Assembly: GCA_947452665.1 (NCBI GenBank)
Contig: CANGEH010000177.1
Coordinates: 1 to 5,349 of the forward strand
Source: Caulobacteraceae bacterium
GTDB taxonomy: Bacteria > Pseudomonadota > Alphaproteobacteria > Caulobacterales > Caulobacteraceae
Direction: 5' to 3'
DNA: 5,349 bases
Part shown: piece by piece, positions 1 to 5,349 of the stretch
Layout: every line of letters starts with the position of its first letter
Numbering within the stretch: position 1 is the first letter of the stretch
Notes under the pieces: generated by a model
Database searches by the model: none
What the model was told of the DNA's origin: nothing
The model's input: the letters and a program-made list of their open reading frames with translations, nothing else
Program-made: the position numbers and the translations under genes

Positions 1-65
1 ACAACAAGCAGATCGCCCGCTTGAACCCGATATTGCTTCCCGCCGGTCTTAATCACCGCGTACAT
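1..65 (-). CDS. rplU: 50S ribosomal protein L21, N-terminal fragment (cut by window edge)
   Basis: Reading the minus strand from the ATG at 65-63 gives MYAVIKTGGKQYRVQAGDLL, then V and a partial codon. This is the highly conserved start of bacterial L21: the MYAVIxTGGKQY block followed by RVxxGD. L21 is a primary 23S rRNA-binding protein of the large ribosomal subunit. Only 21 codons are visible; the usual length is about 100 residues or more, so most of the gene lies left of the window. A purine-rich GAGAGG (81-76) stands 10 bases before the ATG as ribosome binding site. The gene is divergent from the zinc operon. In most bacteria rpmA (L27) follows rplU, but that would be outside the window. 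The identification is firm because the motif is nearly invariant. Confidence 0.95.
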   Translation of the reverse strand, partial: MYAVIKTGGKQYRVQAGDLLV

Positions 66-133
66 GGACTTAAAGCCTCTCTGGTGCGGCCCGGGCCAGC
101 CTCAAATAGAAAGAGACAACCTGAACCGAGATC

Positions 134-168
134 GCAAAAAATATTGGCCCGCGAGTGGTCCCGCGGGC
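134..168 (-). promoter_or_regulatory. Terminator-like hairpin in the rplU leader (possible attenuator)
   Basis: On the minus strand, GCCCGCG (168-162) and CGCGGGC (153-147) form a perfect 7-bp GC stem with an 8-base loop. Five bases later comes a run of six T (141-136). It lies only a few bases after the predicted rplU transcription start, so it would form at the very 5' end of the mRNA. It resembles a weak intrinsic terminator or a 5' stabilising stem. The gap between stem and T-run makes efficient termination doubtful. Leader-based control of ribosomal protein operons is common, but I recognise no named leader family here. Confidence 0.4.
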
Positions 169-178
169 GGAGGCAGGA

Positions 179-206
179 CTTATACAGCCGTCTTTCTATG
201 AGTCAA
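179..206 (-). promoter_or_regulatory. Sigma-70-type promoter for rplU
   Basis: On the minus strand, TTGACT (206-201) and TATAAG (184-179) are separated by 16 bases. This is a close match to the housekeeping consensus, as expected for a ribosomal protein gene. Transcription would start near 172, giving a leader of about 107 bases before the rplU ATG. The assignment rests on sequence match and position only. Confidence 0.7.
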
Positions 207-286
207 TGTGAAGCGCACCAAGATTACGTTTCAAGTTGGGCCTTAATCTGGGGCCAGGCTGGGGCGGCCCGCAAACTCTGATCTCG

Positions 287-305
287 CATGTTATAGTGTA
301 ACGTG
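287..305. promoter_or_regulatory. Probable Zur operator (zinc-responsive repressor site) of the zinc operon
   Basis: The site ATGTTATA-G-TGTAACGT (288-304) is an imperfect inverted repeat. Counting the flanking C287/G305 pair, seven of nine positions pair around G296. It resembles the alphaproteobacterial Zur box as I remember it (TGTTATAnTATAACA). A third half-site-like GTGTTA (303-308) follows, so a second overlapping dimer is possible. A TATAGT at 292-297 inside the palindrome could be the -10 element, so bound repressor would block RNA polymerase; no convincing -35 is visible upstream. The genes that follow (zinc ABC importer, COG0523 GTPase) are classic Zur targets, which is the main reason to prefer Zur over another Fur-family regulator. 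Confidence 0.7.
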
Positions 306-318
306 TTAGCATCCCCTC

Positions 319-447
319 ATGGCAAAACCGTCATTCAATCTTTTGCATATGAGCGCCGGGTCTAGGCTCGGGCTGGCGGGCCTGATCTGCGCCCTAATCT
401 GGGCCTGTGTGATCTGGGCTATAGGGGTGATGGGGGCGGGTCAATGA
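319..447 (+). CDS. Small single-helix membrane protein (42 aa) heading the zinc operon
   Basis: An ATG at 319 opens a 42-codon frame ending in TGA at 445-447. The stop overlaps the ATPase start as ATGA, the usual sign of translational coupling. The N-terminal part (residues 1-16) is polar with basic residues. Residues about 17-40 form one hydrophobic stretch (LGLAGLICALIWACVIWAIG and on), predicted as a single membrane helix, possibly an uncleaved signal anchor. I do not recognise a family. There is no clear Shine-Dalgarno before the ATG, which lies just 13 bases after the operator, so the mRNA may be nearly leaderless. An internal ATG at 349 would give a 32-residue product that keeps the helix. 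Being first in a Zur-type operon suggests a role at the membrane with the importer; this is inference. It could also be only a leader peptide that couples translation to the ATPase. Confidence 0.55.
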   Translation: MAKPSFNLLHMSAGSRLGLAGLICALIWACVIWAIGVMGAGQ

Positions 448-1187
448 GCGCGGTTCGCCTGCATGACCTAACCCTTGGCTATGAGCGTCGCCCGGCTGTG
501 CACCATCTGGACGGAACCTTTGGGCTTGGCTGCGCTACGGCCGTGGTTGGGCCCAATGGCTCTGGCAAGTCTACCCTTCTTAAAGGCCTAGCGGGCGCTT
601 TAGCCCCCTTGTCGGGCCGGGTCGATCGTTCGGGCCTCAAGGCGCGGGATATTGCCTATCTGCCGCAAGATCACGGCGTGGACCGCGCCTTTCCCATGAC
701 CTTAGGCGAACTGGTTACGCTTGGCCTTTGGGGCCGCAGGGGCCTGTTTGGGGCGATCAGCGCCTCTGACCGTCACCGGGTCGAGCACGCCATGCAGGCG
801 GTGGGTCTGGCCGGGTTTGAGGACCGGGCCCTAGACAGTGTGTCGGGCGGCCAATTACAGCGCGCCCTGTTTGCCAGGGTCTTGGTACAGGATGCACGGC
901 TAATCCTGCTCGATGAGCCCTTCACCGCCCTAGATGCCCGCACCACCACCGATCTGATTGCCCTCGTGAAACGCTGGCCCGGCGAGGGGCGCACCGTGGT
1001 CCTGGTGCTGCATGATCTGGATATGGTGCGCGAGGTTTGCAGCGATACCCTGCTGCTCGCCCGCGAAAAGGTTGCCTGGGGGCCCACCGAGACAGCCCTT
1101 GGCGGCGAAAACCTGCTGAAAGCGCGCAGGCTATCGGAGGCCTGGAGCCAAGAAGCGGCGGTTTGCAGCCGCGATCACGCGGCGTGA
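444..1187 (+). CDS. znuC: Zinc ABC transporter, ATP-binding protein (ZnuC-like)
   Basis: This 247-residue protein is a complete ABC ATPase that would power zinc import from the cytoplasmic face of the inner membrane. Visible motifs in order are: Walker A GPNGSGKST (36-44), Q-loop Gln75 in AYLPQDHGVDRAFPMT, signature SGGQ (134-137), Walker B LILLDEP (153-159), D-loop ALD (162-164) and switch His190 in LVLHD. Length and the Q-loop neighbourhood match the metal-uptake subfamily (ZnuC/MntB/SitB). Zinc rather than manganese is inferred from the Zur-like operator upstream and the COG0523 gene downstream. The start is the ATG overlapping the stop of the small membrane protein; a G-rich run lies just before it. 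Its own stop overlaps the permease start by 4 bp. It lacks the His-rich C-terminal tail seen in some ZnuC proteins. Confidence 0.88.
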   Translation: MSAVRLHDLTLGYERRPAVHHLDGTFGLGCATAVVGPNGSGKSTLLKGLAGALAPLSGRVDRSGLKARDIAYLPQDHGVDRAFPMTLGELVTLGLWGRRGLFGAISASDRHRVEHAMQAVGLAGFEDRALDSVSGGQLQRALFARVLVQDARLILLDEPFTALDARTTTDLIALVKRWPGEGRTVVLVLHDLDMVREVCSDTLLLAREKVAWGPTETALGGENLLKARRLSEAWSQEAAVCSRDHAA

Positions 1188-2047
1188 GCGCCTTGCCGGA
1201 TCTTGCTGATGCGCATTTTGCCATGCCCGCTGCCGTTGCTGGTGCCCTGGCCCTTGCCTTTGGCGGCGCGCCGCTGGGTGTCCTCTTGATTGCCCGGCGC
1301 ATGAGCCTTGTGGGGGACGCCTTATCGCATGGCATATTGCCGGGCGCGGCCCTTGCCTATCTGTTGGCCGGGCCTGATCCCGTCGCCCTGACGCTCGGCG
1401 CGCTCGGTGCTGGCTTTATCGTGGCGATCCTGTCCAGCCTCTTGGCCCGCACGGGGCGATTGCCGGAAGATGCCGCGTTTGCGGTGTTTTATCTGAGCGC
1501 GCTGGCCTTGGGCGTCGTGATACTGGGGCGCAGTGCCAATTCCGAGGCCTTGCTGGGCCTATTGTTTGGCGCAGCGGGCGGCCTAGATGCCACAGGCCTG
1601 ATCGTATCGGCCATAGCCGCGAGCGGCACCCTGATCCTTTTGGCCCTGTTTTTGCGCGGTTTTTTAGCCGAAAGCGCGGACCCAGTTTTTATGCGCGCCT
1701 CTGGCCTGCCCGGCGGGCTATTGCATCTCTTACTGATGATGCTCGTGGCGCTAAATCTGGTGGCTGGGTTTCGCGCCTTTGGGGCCTTGATGACGGTTGG
1801 GCTGATGATGATCCCGGCCGCCTCGGCCAGGTTCTGGGCACGCGGCTATACCGGCCAGGCCGCCGCCGCCGTCTTAATGTCCGTGCTGGCCAGCGGCAGC
1901 GGGCTTTGGTTGGCGCATAGTCTAGGTGTCGAGCCCGGCGCGATCATGACCTTGTGTGCATCAGCCCTATTTGCGGTCTCGGCCCTGACCGGTCCCAATA
2001 AGGGCCTATTGCAAAACCTGCCGGGCCGCACGCACCTGGAGGGTTGA
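1184..2047 (+). CDS. znuB: Zinc ABC transporter, permease (ZnuB-like, ABC-3 family)
   Basis: This 287-residue hydrophobic protein is the membrane channel of the importer and pairs with the ATPase. The family hallmark RRMSLVGDALSHGILPGAALAY (split here as residues 38-49 and 50-59) follows the first helix; His49 sits in the conserved D-A-L-S-H block. Further hydrophobic segments lie at about 66-88, 97-115, 137-160, 178-195, 200-215, 226-245 and 252-270. The AESADPVFMRASGLP region (162-176) fits the cytoplasmic loop that contacts the ATPase. The start is GTG at 1184, overlapping the ATPase stop as GTGA. A longer in-frame opening reaches back to 1037 but would lie inside znuC, so it is rejected. 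An in-frame ATG at 1223 would drop 13 residues and is less likely. Translation is probably coupled to the ATPase because no strong ribosome binding site is visible. Confidence 0.88.
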   Translation: MSALPDLADAHFAMPAAVAGALALAFGGAPLGVLLIARRMSLVGDALSHGILPGAALAYLLAGPDPVALTLGALGAGFIVAILSSLLARTGRLPEDAAFAVFYLSALALGVVILGRSANSEALLGLLFGAAGGLDATGLIVSAIAASGTLILLALFLRGFLAESADPVFMRASGLPGGLLHLLLMMLVALNLVAGFRAFGALMTVGLMMIPAASARFWARGYTGQAAAAVLMSVLASGSGLWLAHSLGVEPGAIMTLCASALFAVSALTGPNKGLLQNLPGRTHLEG

Positions 2048-2089
2048 TCCCTCTTCGCAGCGCTTAGCTTGCAGTATACAAGGCCTGTT

Positions 2090-3163
2090 ATGACCCAATT
2101 TGCCCCCACAAAAATCCCCGTCACTGTCCTGACCGGCTATCTCGGCGCTGGCAAGACCACCCTGCTCAACCGCATCCTGTCGGAGGATCACGGCAAGCGC
2201 TATGCTGTCATCGTCAATGAATTTGGCGAGATCGGGATCGATAATGACCTGATCGTCGGGGCGGACGAAGAAGTGTTCGAGATGAATAATGGCTGTGTCT
2301 GTTGCACCGTGCGCGGCGACCTGATCCGGGTCTTGTCTGGCCTGATGAAGCGCAAGGGCGGGTTTGATGCGATAATTATCGAGACCACAGGCCTGGCTGA
2401 TCCTGGTCCGGTGGCCCAGACCTTTTTTGTCGACGAGGATGTTAAGGCTCGCACCAAGCTCGATAGTGTCACTACAGTGGTGGATGCCAAACACGTGCTC
2501 TTGCGCCTATCCGACAGCAAGGAGGCGCGCGAACAGATCGCCTTTGCCGACCAGATTGTGCTGAACAAGACCGATCTGGTGTCTGAAGACGATTTGCGCA
2601 TGCTTGAAGCGCGCCTGCGCCGCCTCAATCCGCTCGCCCCCATCCATAGGGCTCAGCGCTCGGATGTGCCGCTTGATACGATTTTGGGTCGCGGCGGGTT
2701 TGACCTGGACCGGATTGTCTCGATCGAGCCAGAATTCCTAAATCCCGCCCATGGTGAGGCCGGTCATGTGCATGATGAGCATTGCGATCATGATCATGGT
2801 CACGACCACCACCATCATGACCACGGACATGATCATGGCCATGCCAAGGCCTCAGACATTCATGATGACGATATTCGCGGCATATCCTTGCGGCTCGACC
2901 GGCCACTGGACGGGGGCAAGATCACCAATTGGCTGAATGATGTCTTGGCCACCCAAGGGCCCGACATTTTGCGGGCCAAGGGCATTATAGATGTTGCGGG
3001 CGATGAGCGCCGCCTGGTGTTTCAGGCCGTACACATGATCCTTGAAGGCGATTTCCAGCGCCCCTGGAATGCCACGGACGAGCGCCATAGCCGCCTTGTG
3101 TTTATCGGCCGTGACCTCGACGAGGCCAAGTTGCGCGCAGGCTTTGAGGCCTGCGCGGCTTAA
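2090..3163 (+). CDS. COG0523-family GTPase, probable zinc metallochaperone with His-rich loop
   Basis: This 357-residue cytoplasmic protein belongs to the G3E P-loop GTPases (CobW/YjiA/YciC group). Motifs are: Walker A GYLGAGKTT (16-24), VNEFGEIGID (42-51), metal-binding CVCC (69-72) in NNGCVCCTVRGDL, Walker B-region IIETTGLADPGPV (96-108) and guanine-recognition NKTD (159-162). A His/Asp/Gly-rich loop at 221-258 holds 16 histidines and one Cys. The C-terminal part (about 262-355) is the CobW_C domain. Members under Zur control are thought to use GTP hydrolysis to hand zinc to client enzymes in zinc shortage. Here the gene follows znuB after 42 bp with no clear terminator, so it is probably in the same operon. 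ATG 2090 is chosen because AAGG (2080-2083) lies 6 bases before it; an in-frame TTG at 2069 would add seven residues. A cobalamin role (CobW) is less likely because no cobalamin gene is nearby. Confidence 0.88.
   Translation: MTQFAPTKIPVTVLTGYLGAGKTTLLNRILSEDHGKRYAVIVNEFGEIGIDNDLIVGADEEVFEMNNGCVCCTVRGDLIRVLSGLMKRKGGFDAIIIETTGLADPGPVAQTFFVDEDVKARTKLDSVTTVVDAKHVLLRLSDSKEAREQIAFADQIVLNKTDLVSEDDLRMLEARLRRLNPLAPIHRAQRSDVPLDTILGRGGFDLDRIVSIEPEFLNPAHGEAGHVHDEHCDHDHGHDHHHHDHGHDHGHAKASDIHDDDIRGISLRLDRPLDGGKITNWLNDVLATQGPDILRAKGIIDVAGDERRLVFQAVHMILEGDFQRPWNATDERHSRLVFIGRDLDEAKLRAGFEACAA
2765..2842 (+). repeat. His-rich coding repeat inside the COG0523 GTPase
   Basis: Residues 226-251 are built from short His-Asp and His-Gly units, 14 His in 26 residues. 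At DNA level the 11-base word CATGATCATGG occurs at 2789-2799 and again at 2828-2838, exactly 39 bases (13 codons) apart. Such runs are expected to bind several zinc ions loosely and to vary in length by slippage or unequal exchange. Confidence 0.8.
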
Positions 3164-3182
3164 AATTGCGCGCGCAGGCTTT
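3131..3182. repeat. Direct copies of TTGCGCGCAGGCTTT flanking an inverted copy
   Basis: TTGCGCGCAGGCTTT (3131-3145) recurs as TTGCGCGCGCAGGCTTT (3166-3182, one extra GC). Between them GCCTGCGCG (3149-3157) is the inverse of the shared core. The middle copy can therefore pair with the first (9-bp stem 3134-3142/3149-3157, 6-base loop) or with the last (terminator stem), but not both. The first copy is coding (end of the GTPase). Confidence 0.75.
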
Positions 3183-3183
3183 T
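3149..3183 (+). terminator. Probable intrinsic terminator of the zinc operon
   Basis: GCCTGCGCG (3149-3157) pairs perfectly with CGCGCAGGC (3171-3179) around a 13-base loop that contains the GTPase stop codon. The stem is followed directly by TTTT (3180-3183). The left arm can instead pair with a second copy of the right arm upstream (see the repeat at 3131-3182). On the minus strand no T-run follows the stem, so it would act mainly on plus-strand transcripts. The short T-run keeps confidence moderate. Confidence 0.5.
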
Positions 3184-3189
3184 GCTGTC

Positions 3190-5349
3190 CTAGCCCTCTA
3201 GGCCATCGGTCAGGGGCTGGTCATAGGCCGCCATGGTCGCCATGGTCAGTATGCCTGAGACCGATGAGCTCAAGGGGCAGATCTGCACCGGCCGCGACAG
3301 GCCCAGCAAAATGGGTCCGAGTACAGTTGCGCCGCCCAAGGCCTGGACCAGCTTGGTCGAGATCGAGGCGGAGTGGATGGCCGGCATGATCAGGACATTG
3401 GCATCCCCGGTCAGGCGGCAGAACGGATAATTGGCCCGGGCCGTGGCATCGAGTGCCAGTTCCGGGGTCATTTCACCCTCATACTCAAAGTCCAGGCCGT
3501 CCATCTCATCCAATATGGCTACGGCCTCGCGCAGTTTTTCCGCGCGCAGGCCAACTGGCGAGCCAAAGCTTGAATAGGATAAGAAGGCGACGCGGGGCTT
3601 AAAGCCCAGACGGCGCACAGCGCCCGCGGCCTCGATTGCGATCTCGACCAGTTCTTCGGCCTCGGGCATTTCGGTGACATTGGTGTCGGCAATGAACAGG
3701 GTGCGGCCCTTGGACAGCACAATCGACATGCCCATGACCCGGCCGCCAGCGGCAGGATCAATGACGCGCAATACTTCCTCGAGGGCCTGATCATAGCTGC
3801 GGGTCACGCCGGTGACCATGCCATCGGCATCGCCCAGCGCCACCATGGCGGCGGCAAAGCTGTTGCGGTCCTGATTGATCAGGCGCTGGGCGTCGCGCAG
3901 CAAATAGCCGTCTCTTTGCAGGCGCTCATACAGGAAATCGACATAGTCACTATTGCGGTCTGAAAGGCGGGCATTGACGATTTCAAGGCCGCATTCCTCG
4001 GGCTCAATCCCGCTCAGGCGCATGTTTTGGTGCACCAGTTCTTCGCGGCCAACTAGGATGGACTGGCCAAGACCCTGGCTTTGGAAGGCATAGGCCGCCC
4101 GGATCACGGCGGGCTCTTCGCCTTCTGCAAACACGATGCGCTTGGTCGGCGCGCTTTGCACAGCGCCGGAAATCTTTTGCTGGAAGGCCGCGGCGGGGTC
4201 GAGCCTTTGTGCCAAGGATGCGCGATAGGCGTCCATATCTTCAATCGGCTTGCGCGCCACGCCCGTATCCATGGCGGCCTGGGCTACAAACGGCGGCACA
4301 TAGGACATTAGGCGCGGATCAAAAGGCGAGGGGATGATGTATTGCGGGCCAAATTTGAGCTGGCGACCATGATAGGCGGCGGCGACCTCATCGGGCACAT
4401 CCTCGCGCGCGAGTTGGGCCAGGGCATTGGCGCAGGCAATCTTCATCTCGTGATTGACCCGCCGGGCCCGCACATCCAGAGCGCCGCGGAAAATATAAGG
4501 AAAGCCCAGAACATTATTGACCTGGTTGGGATAGTCCGACCGGCCTGTGGCGACAATAGCGTCGGGACGCACCGCATGGACTTCTTCCGGCGTGATTTCC
4601 GGGTCTGGATTGGCCATGGCAAAGATCAGCGGATTAGGCGCCATCGACTTGACCATGTCCTGGGTCAGGGCGCCCTTGGCTGACAGGCCGATAAACACAT
4701 CGGCCCCGACCATGGCATCGGCCAGGGTCCGGCACTGGGTCTCGACCGCATGGGCAGACTTATACTGGTTCATGCTTTCGGTGCGGCCGCGATAGATTAC
4801 GCCGGTGGTGTCAACGGCGATGCAGTTTTCGTGCTTGACGCCCATGGCCTTCATCAGTTCCAGCGAGGCAATCCCCGCCGCACCGACGCCGCATAGGACC
4901 AGCTTGACGTCTTCAAGCCTGCGGCCCTGAATATGACAGGCATTGATCAGACCCGCCGCCGAGATGATGGCCGTGCCATGCTGGTCATCATGAAAGACGG
5001 GGATATCCAATAATTCTTGCAGCTCCGCCTCAATGCGGAAGCATTCTGGGCTCTTGATATCTTCCAGATTAATGCCGCCAAAGGTGACGCCGATATTCTT
5101 GATCACGGTAATGATCTCATCGGGGTCTTTTGAGCTGACCTCGATATCGATGGAATCGACATCGGCGAAACGCTTGAACAGGACCGACTTGCCCTCCATG
5201 ACCGGCTTGGAGGCCAAGGCGCCTAGATCACCAAGGCCCAGGATGGCCGTGCCATTGGAAATCACCGCCACCAGATTGCCCTTGGACGTATAGTCATAGG
5301 CAAGGTCTGGATTTTCCGCGATCGCCCGCACCGGTACAGCCACGCCCGG
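3190..5349 (-). CDS. maeB: MaeB-type malic enzyme with C-terminal phosphotransacetylase-like domain (N-terminus beyond window)
   Basis: 719 residues are visible up to the window edge and the frame is still open there (first codons read PGV-A). Comparison with the remembered E. coli MaeB start (…AYSPGVA) suggests about 40 residues are missing; full MaeB is about 760. The enzyme decarboxylates malate to pyruvate with NAD(P)+ reduction, in the cytoplasm. Counting from the first visible residue: catalytic-domain block EGKSVLFKRFAD (52-63), metal-site region LEDIKSPE (95-102), HDDQHGTA (120-127), Rossmann loop GVGAAG (154-159), ANPDPE (246-251) and GRSDYPNQVNNVLGFPYIFR (269-288). The PTA-like domain begins near RIVFAEGEE (404-412) and runs to the end. 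In this family that domain generally serves acetyl-CoA regulation rather than catalysis. The coenzyme cannot be settled by eye. It ends with TAG, 26 bp from the convergent GTPase gene, with no convincing terminator of its own. Confidence 0.93.
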   Translation of the reverse strand, partial: PGVAVPVRAIAENPDLAYDYTSKGNLVAVISNGTAILGLGDLGALASKPVMEGKSVLFKRFADVDSIDIEVSSKDPDEIITVIKNIGVTFGGINLEDIKSPECFRIEAELQELLDIPVFHDDQHGTAIISAAGLINACHIQGRRLEDVKLVLCGVGAAGIASLELMKAMGVKHENCIAVDTTGVIYRGRTESMNQYKSAHAVETQCRTLADAMVGADVFIGLSAKGALTQDMVKSMAPNPLIFAMANPDPEITPEEVHAVRPDAIVATGRSDYPNQVNNVLGFPYIFRGALDVRARRVNHEMKIACANALAQLAREDVPDEVAAAYHGRQLKFGPQYIIPSPFDPRLMSYVPPFVAQAAMDTGVARKPIEDMDAYRASLAQRLDPAAAFQQKISGAVQSAPTKRIVFAEGEEPAVIRAAYAFQSQGLGQSILVGREELVHQNMRLSGIEPEECGLEIVNARLSDRNSDYVDFLYERLQRDGYLLRDAQRLINQDRNSFAAAMVALGDADGMVTGVTRSYDQALEEVLRVIDPAAGGRVMGMSIVLSKGRTLFIADTNVTEMPEAEELVEIAIEAAGAVRRLGFKPRVAFLSYSSFGSPVGLRAEKLREAVAILDEMDGLDFEYEGEMTPELALDATARANYPFCRLTGDANVLIMPAIHSASISTKLVQALGGATVLGPILLGLSRPVQICPLSSSVSGILTMATMAAYDQPLTDGLEG

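Noticed and set aside
21..281. Plus-strand open frame of 86 codons
   Set aside because: It runs opposite the L21 start and across the rplU promoter and leader; composition is Arg/Gly/Pro-rich with no family resemblance. Treated as chance.
179..305. Zur control of rplU from the shared intergenic region
   Set aside because: The operator is about 80 bp upstream of the rplU -35, and L21 is not one of the ribosomal proteins with zinc-free paralogues controlled by Zur. No evidence for it.
1037..1183. Upstream extension of the permease frame to an earlier ATG
   Set aside because: It lies wholly inside the ATPase gene and gives an Arg/Gly/Pro-rich non-membrane tail; the GTG overlapping the ATPase stop gives a normal-length ABC-3 permease.
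2069..2089. TTG start for the GTPase
   Set aside because: The ATG at 2090 has AAGG at proper distance and places the P-loop at the usual distance from the N-terminus.
2086..2096. TGTTAT half-site near the GTPase start as a second Zur box
   Set aside because: No matching second arm; only six bases resemble the motif.
5341..5343. GTG at the right edge as the true start of maeB
   Set aside because: The frame stays open to 5349 and the visible start PGVA matches an internal MaeB position about 40 residues in, so the gene is cut by the window.
3190..5349. Several open frames on the plus strand opposite maeB and on the minus strand opposite the zinc operon
   Set aside because: All lie within well-identified genes, show no recognisable motifs, and are typical shadows in GC-rich DNA.
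1..5349. CRISPR arrays, insertion sequences, tRNA or rRNA genes, attachment sites
   Set aside because: No regularly spaced repeats, transposase-like frames, terminal inverted repeats or RNA-gene signatures were seen.

Overview
The window reads as a piece of an alphaproteobacterial chromosome. The DNA is GC-rich (by eye around 60%). The protein matches, the tightly overlapping genes and a palindromic site of the alphaproteobacterial Zur type all fit. A Caulobacterales-like source is possible, but the sequence does not prove an order or genus.

Layout. At the left edge (1-65, minus strand) lie the first 21 codons of ribosomal protein L21 (rplU). Its leader and a good sigma-70-type promoter (179-206) follow, with a small GC hairpin and T-run inside the leader. 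Reading the other way is a zinc-starvation operon. It starts with an imperfect palindrome that looks like a Zur operator (287-305). Next come a 42-residue single-helix membrane protein (319-447), a ZnuC-type ABC ATPase (444-1187), a ZnuB-type permease that starts at GTG (1184-2047), and a COG0523-family GTPase/metallochaperone with a CxCC motif and a long His-rich loop (2090-3163). The first three genes overlap by 4 bp each. The GTPase follows the permease after 42 bp with no visible terminator. From 3190 to the right edge, on the minus strand and convergent with the operon, is the MaeB-type malic enzyme fused to a phosphotransacetylase-like domain. It lacks only about 40 N-terminal residues, which lie beyond the window. 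The short gap between the convergent genes carries a repeat/hairpin structure that probably ends the zinc operon.

How it works together. When zinc is plentiful, Zur would bind the operator and block the operon. When zinc is scarce, the ATPase and permease would form the inner-membrane zinc importer, and the GTPase would deliver or store zinc in the cytoplasm. The periplasmic zinc-binding protein (ZnuA) and Zur itself are not in this window and must be encoded elsewhere. The 42-residue membrane protein sits where it would be made together with the importer, and its function is unknown. rplU and maeB are housekeeping neighbours with no evident link to zinc.

The points most worth a second look are the tiny membrane protein at the head of the zinc operon, the operator lying almost on top of its start codon, the rplU leader hairpin, and the mutually exclusive hairpins at the operon's 3' end. 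No wholly new system is evident. This is a recognisable zinc-uptake operon with some unusual details.
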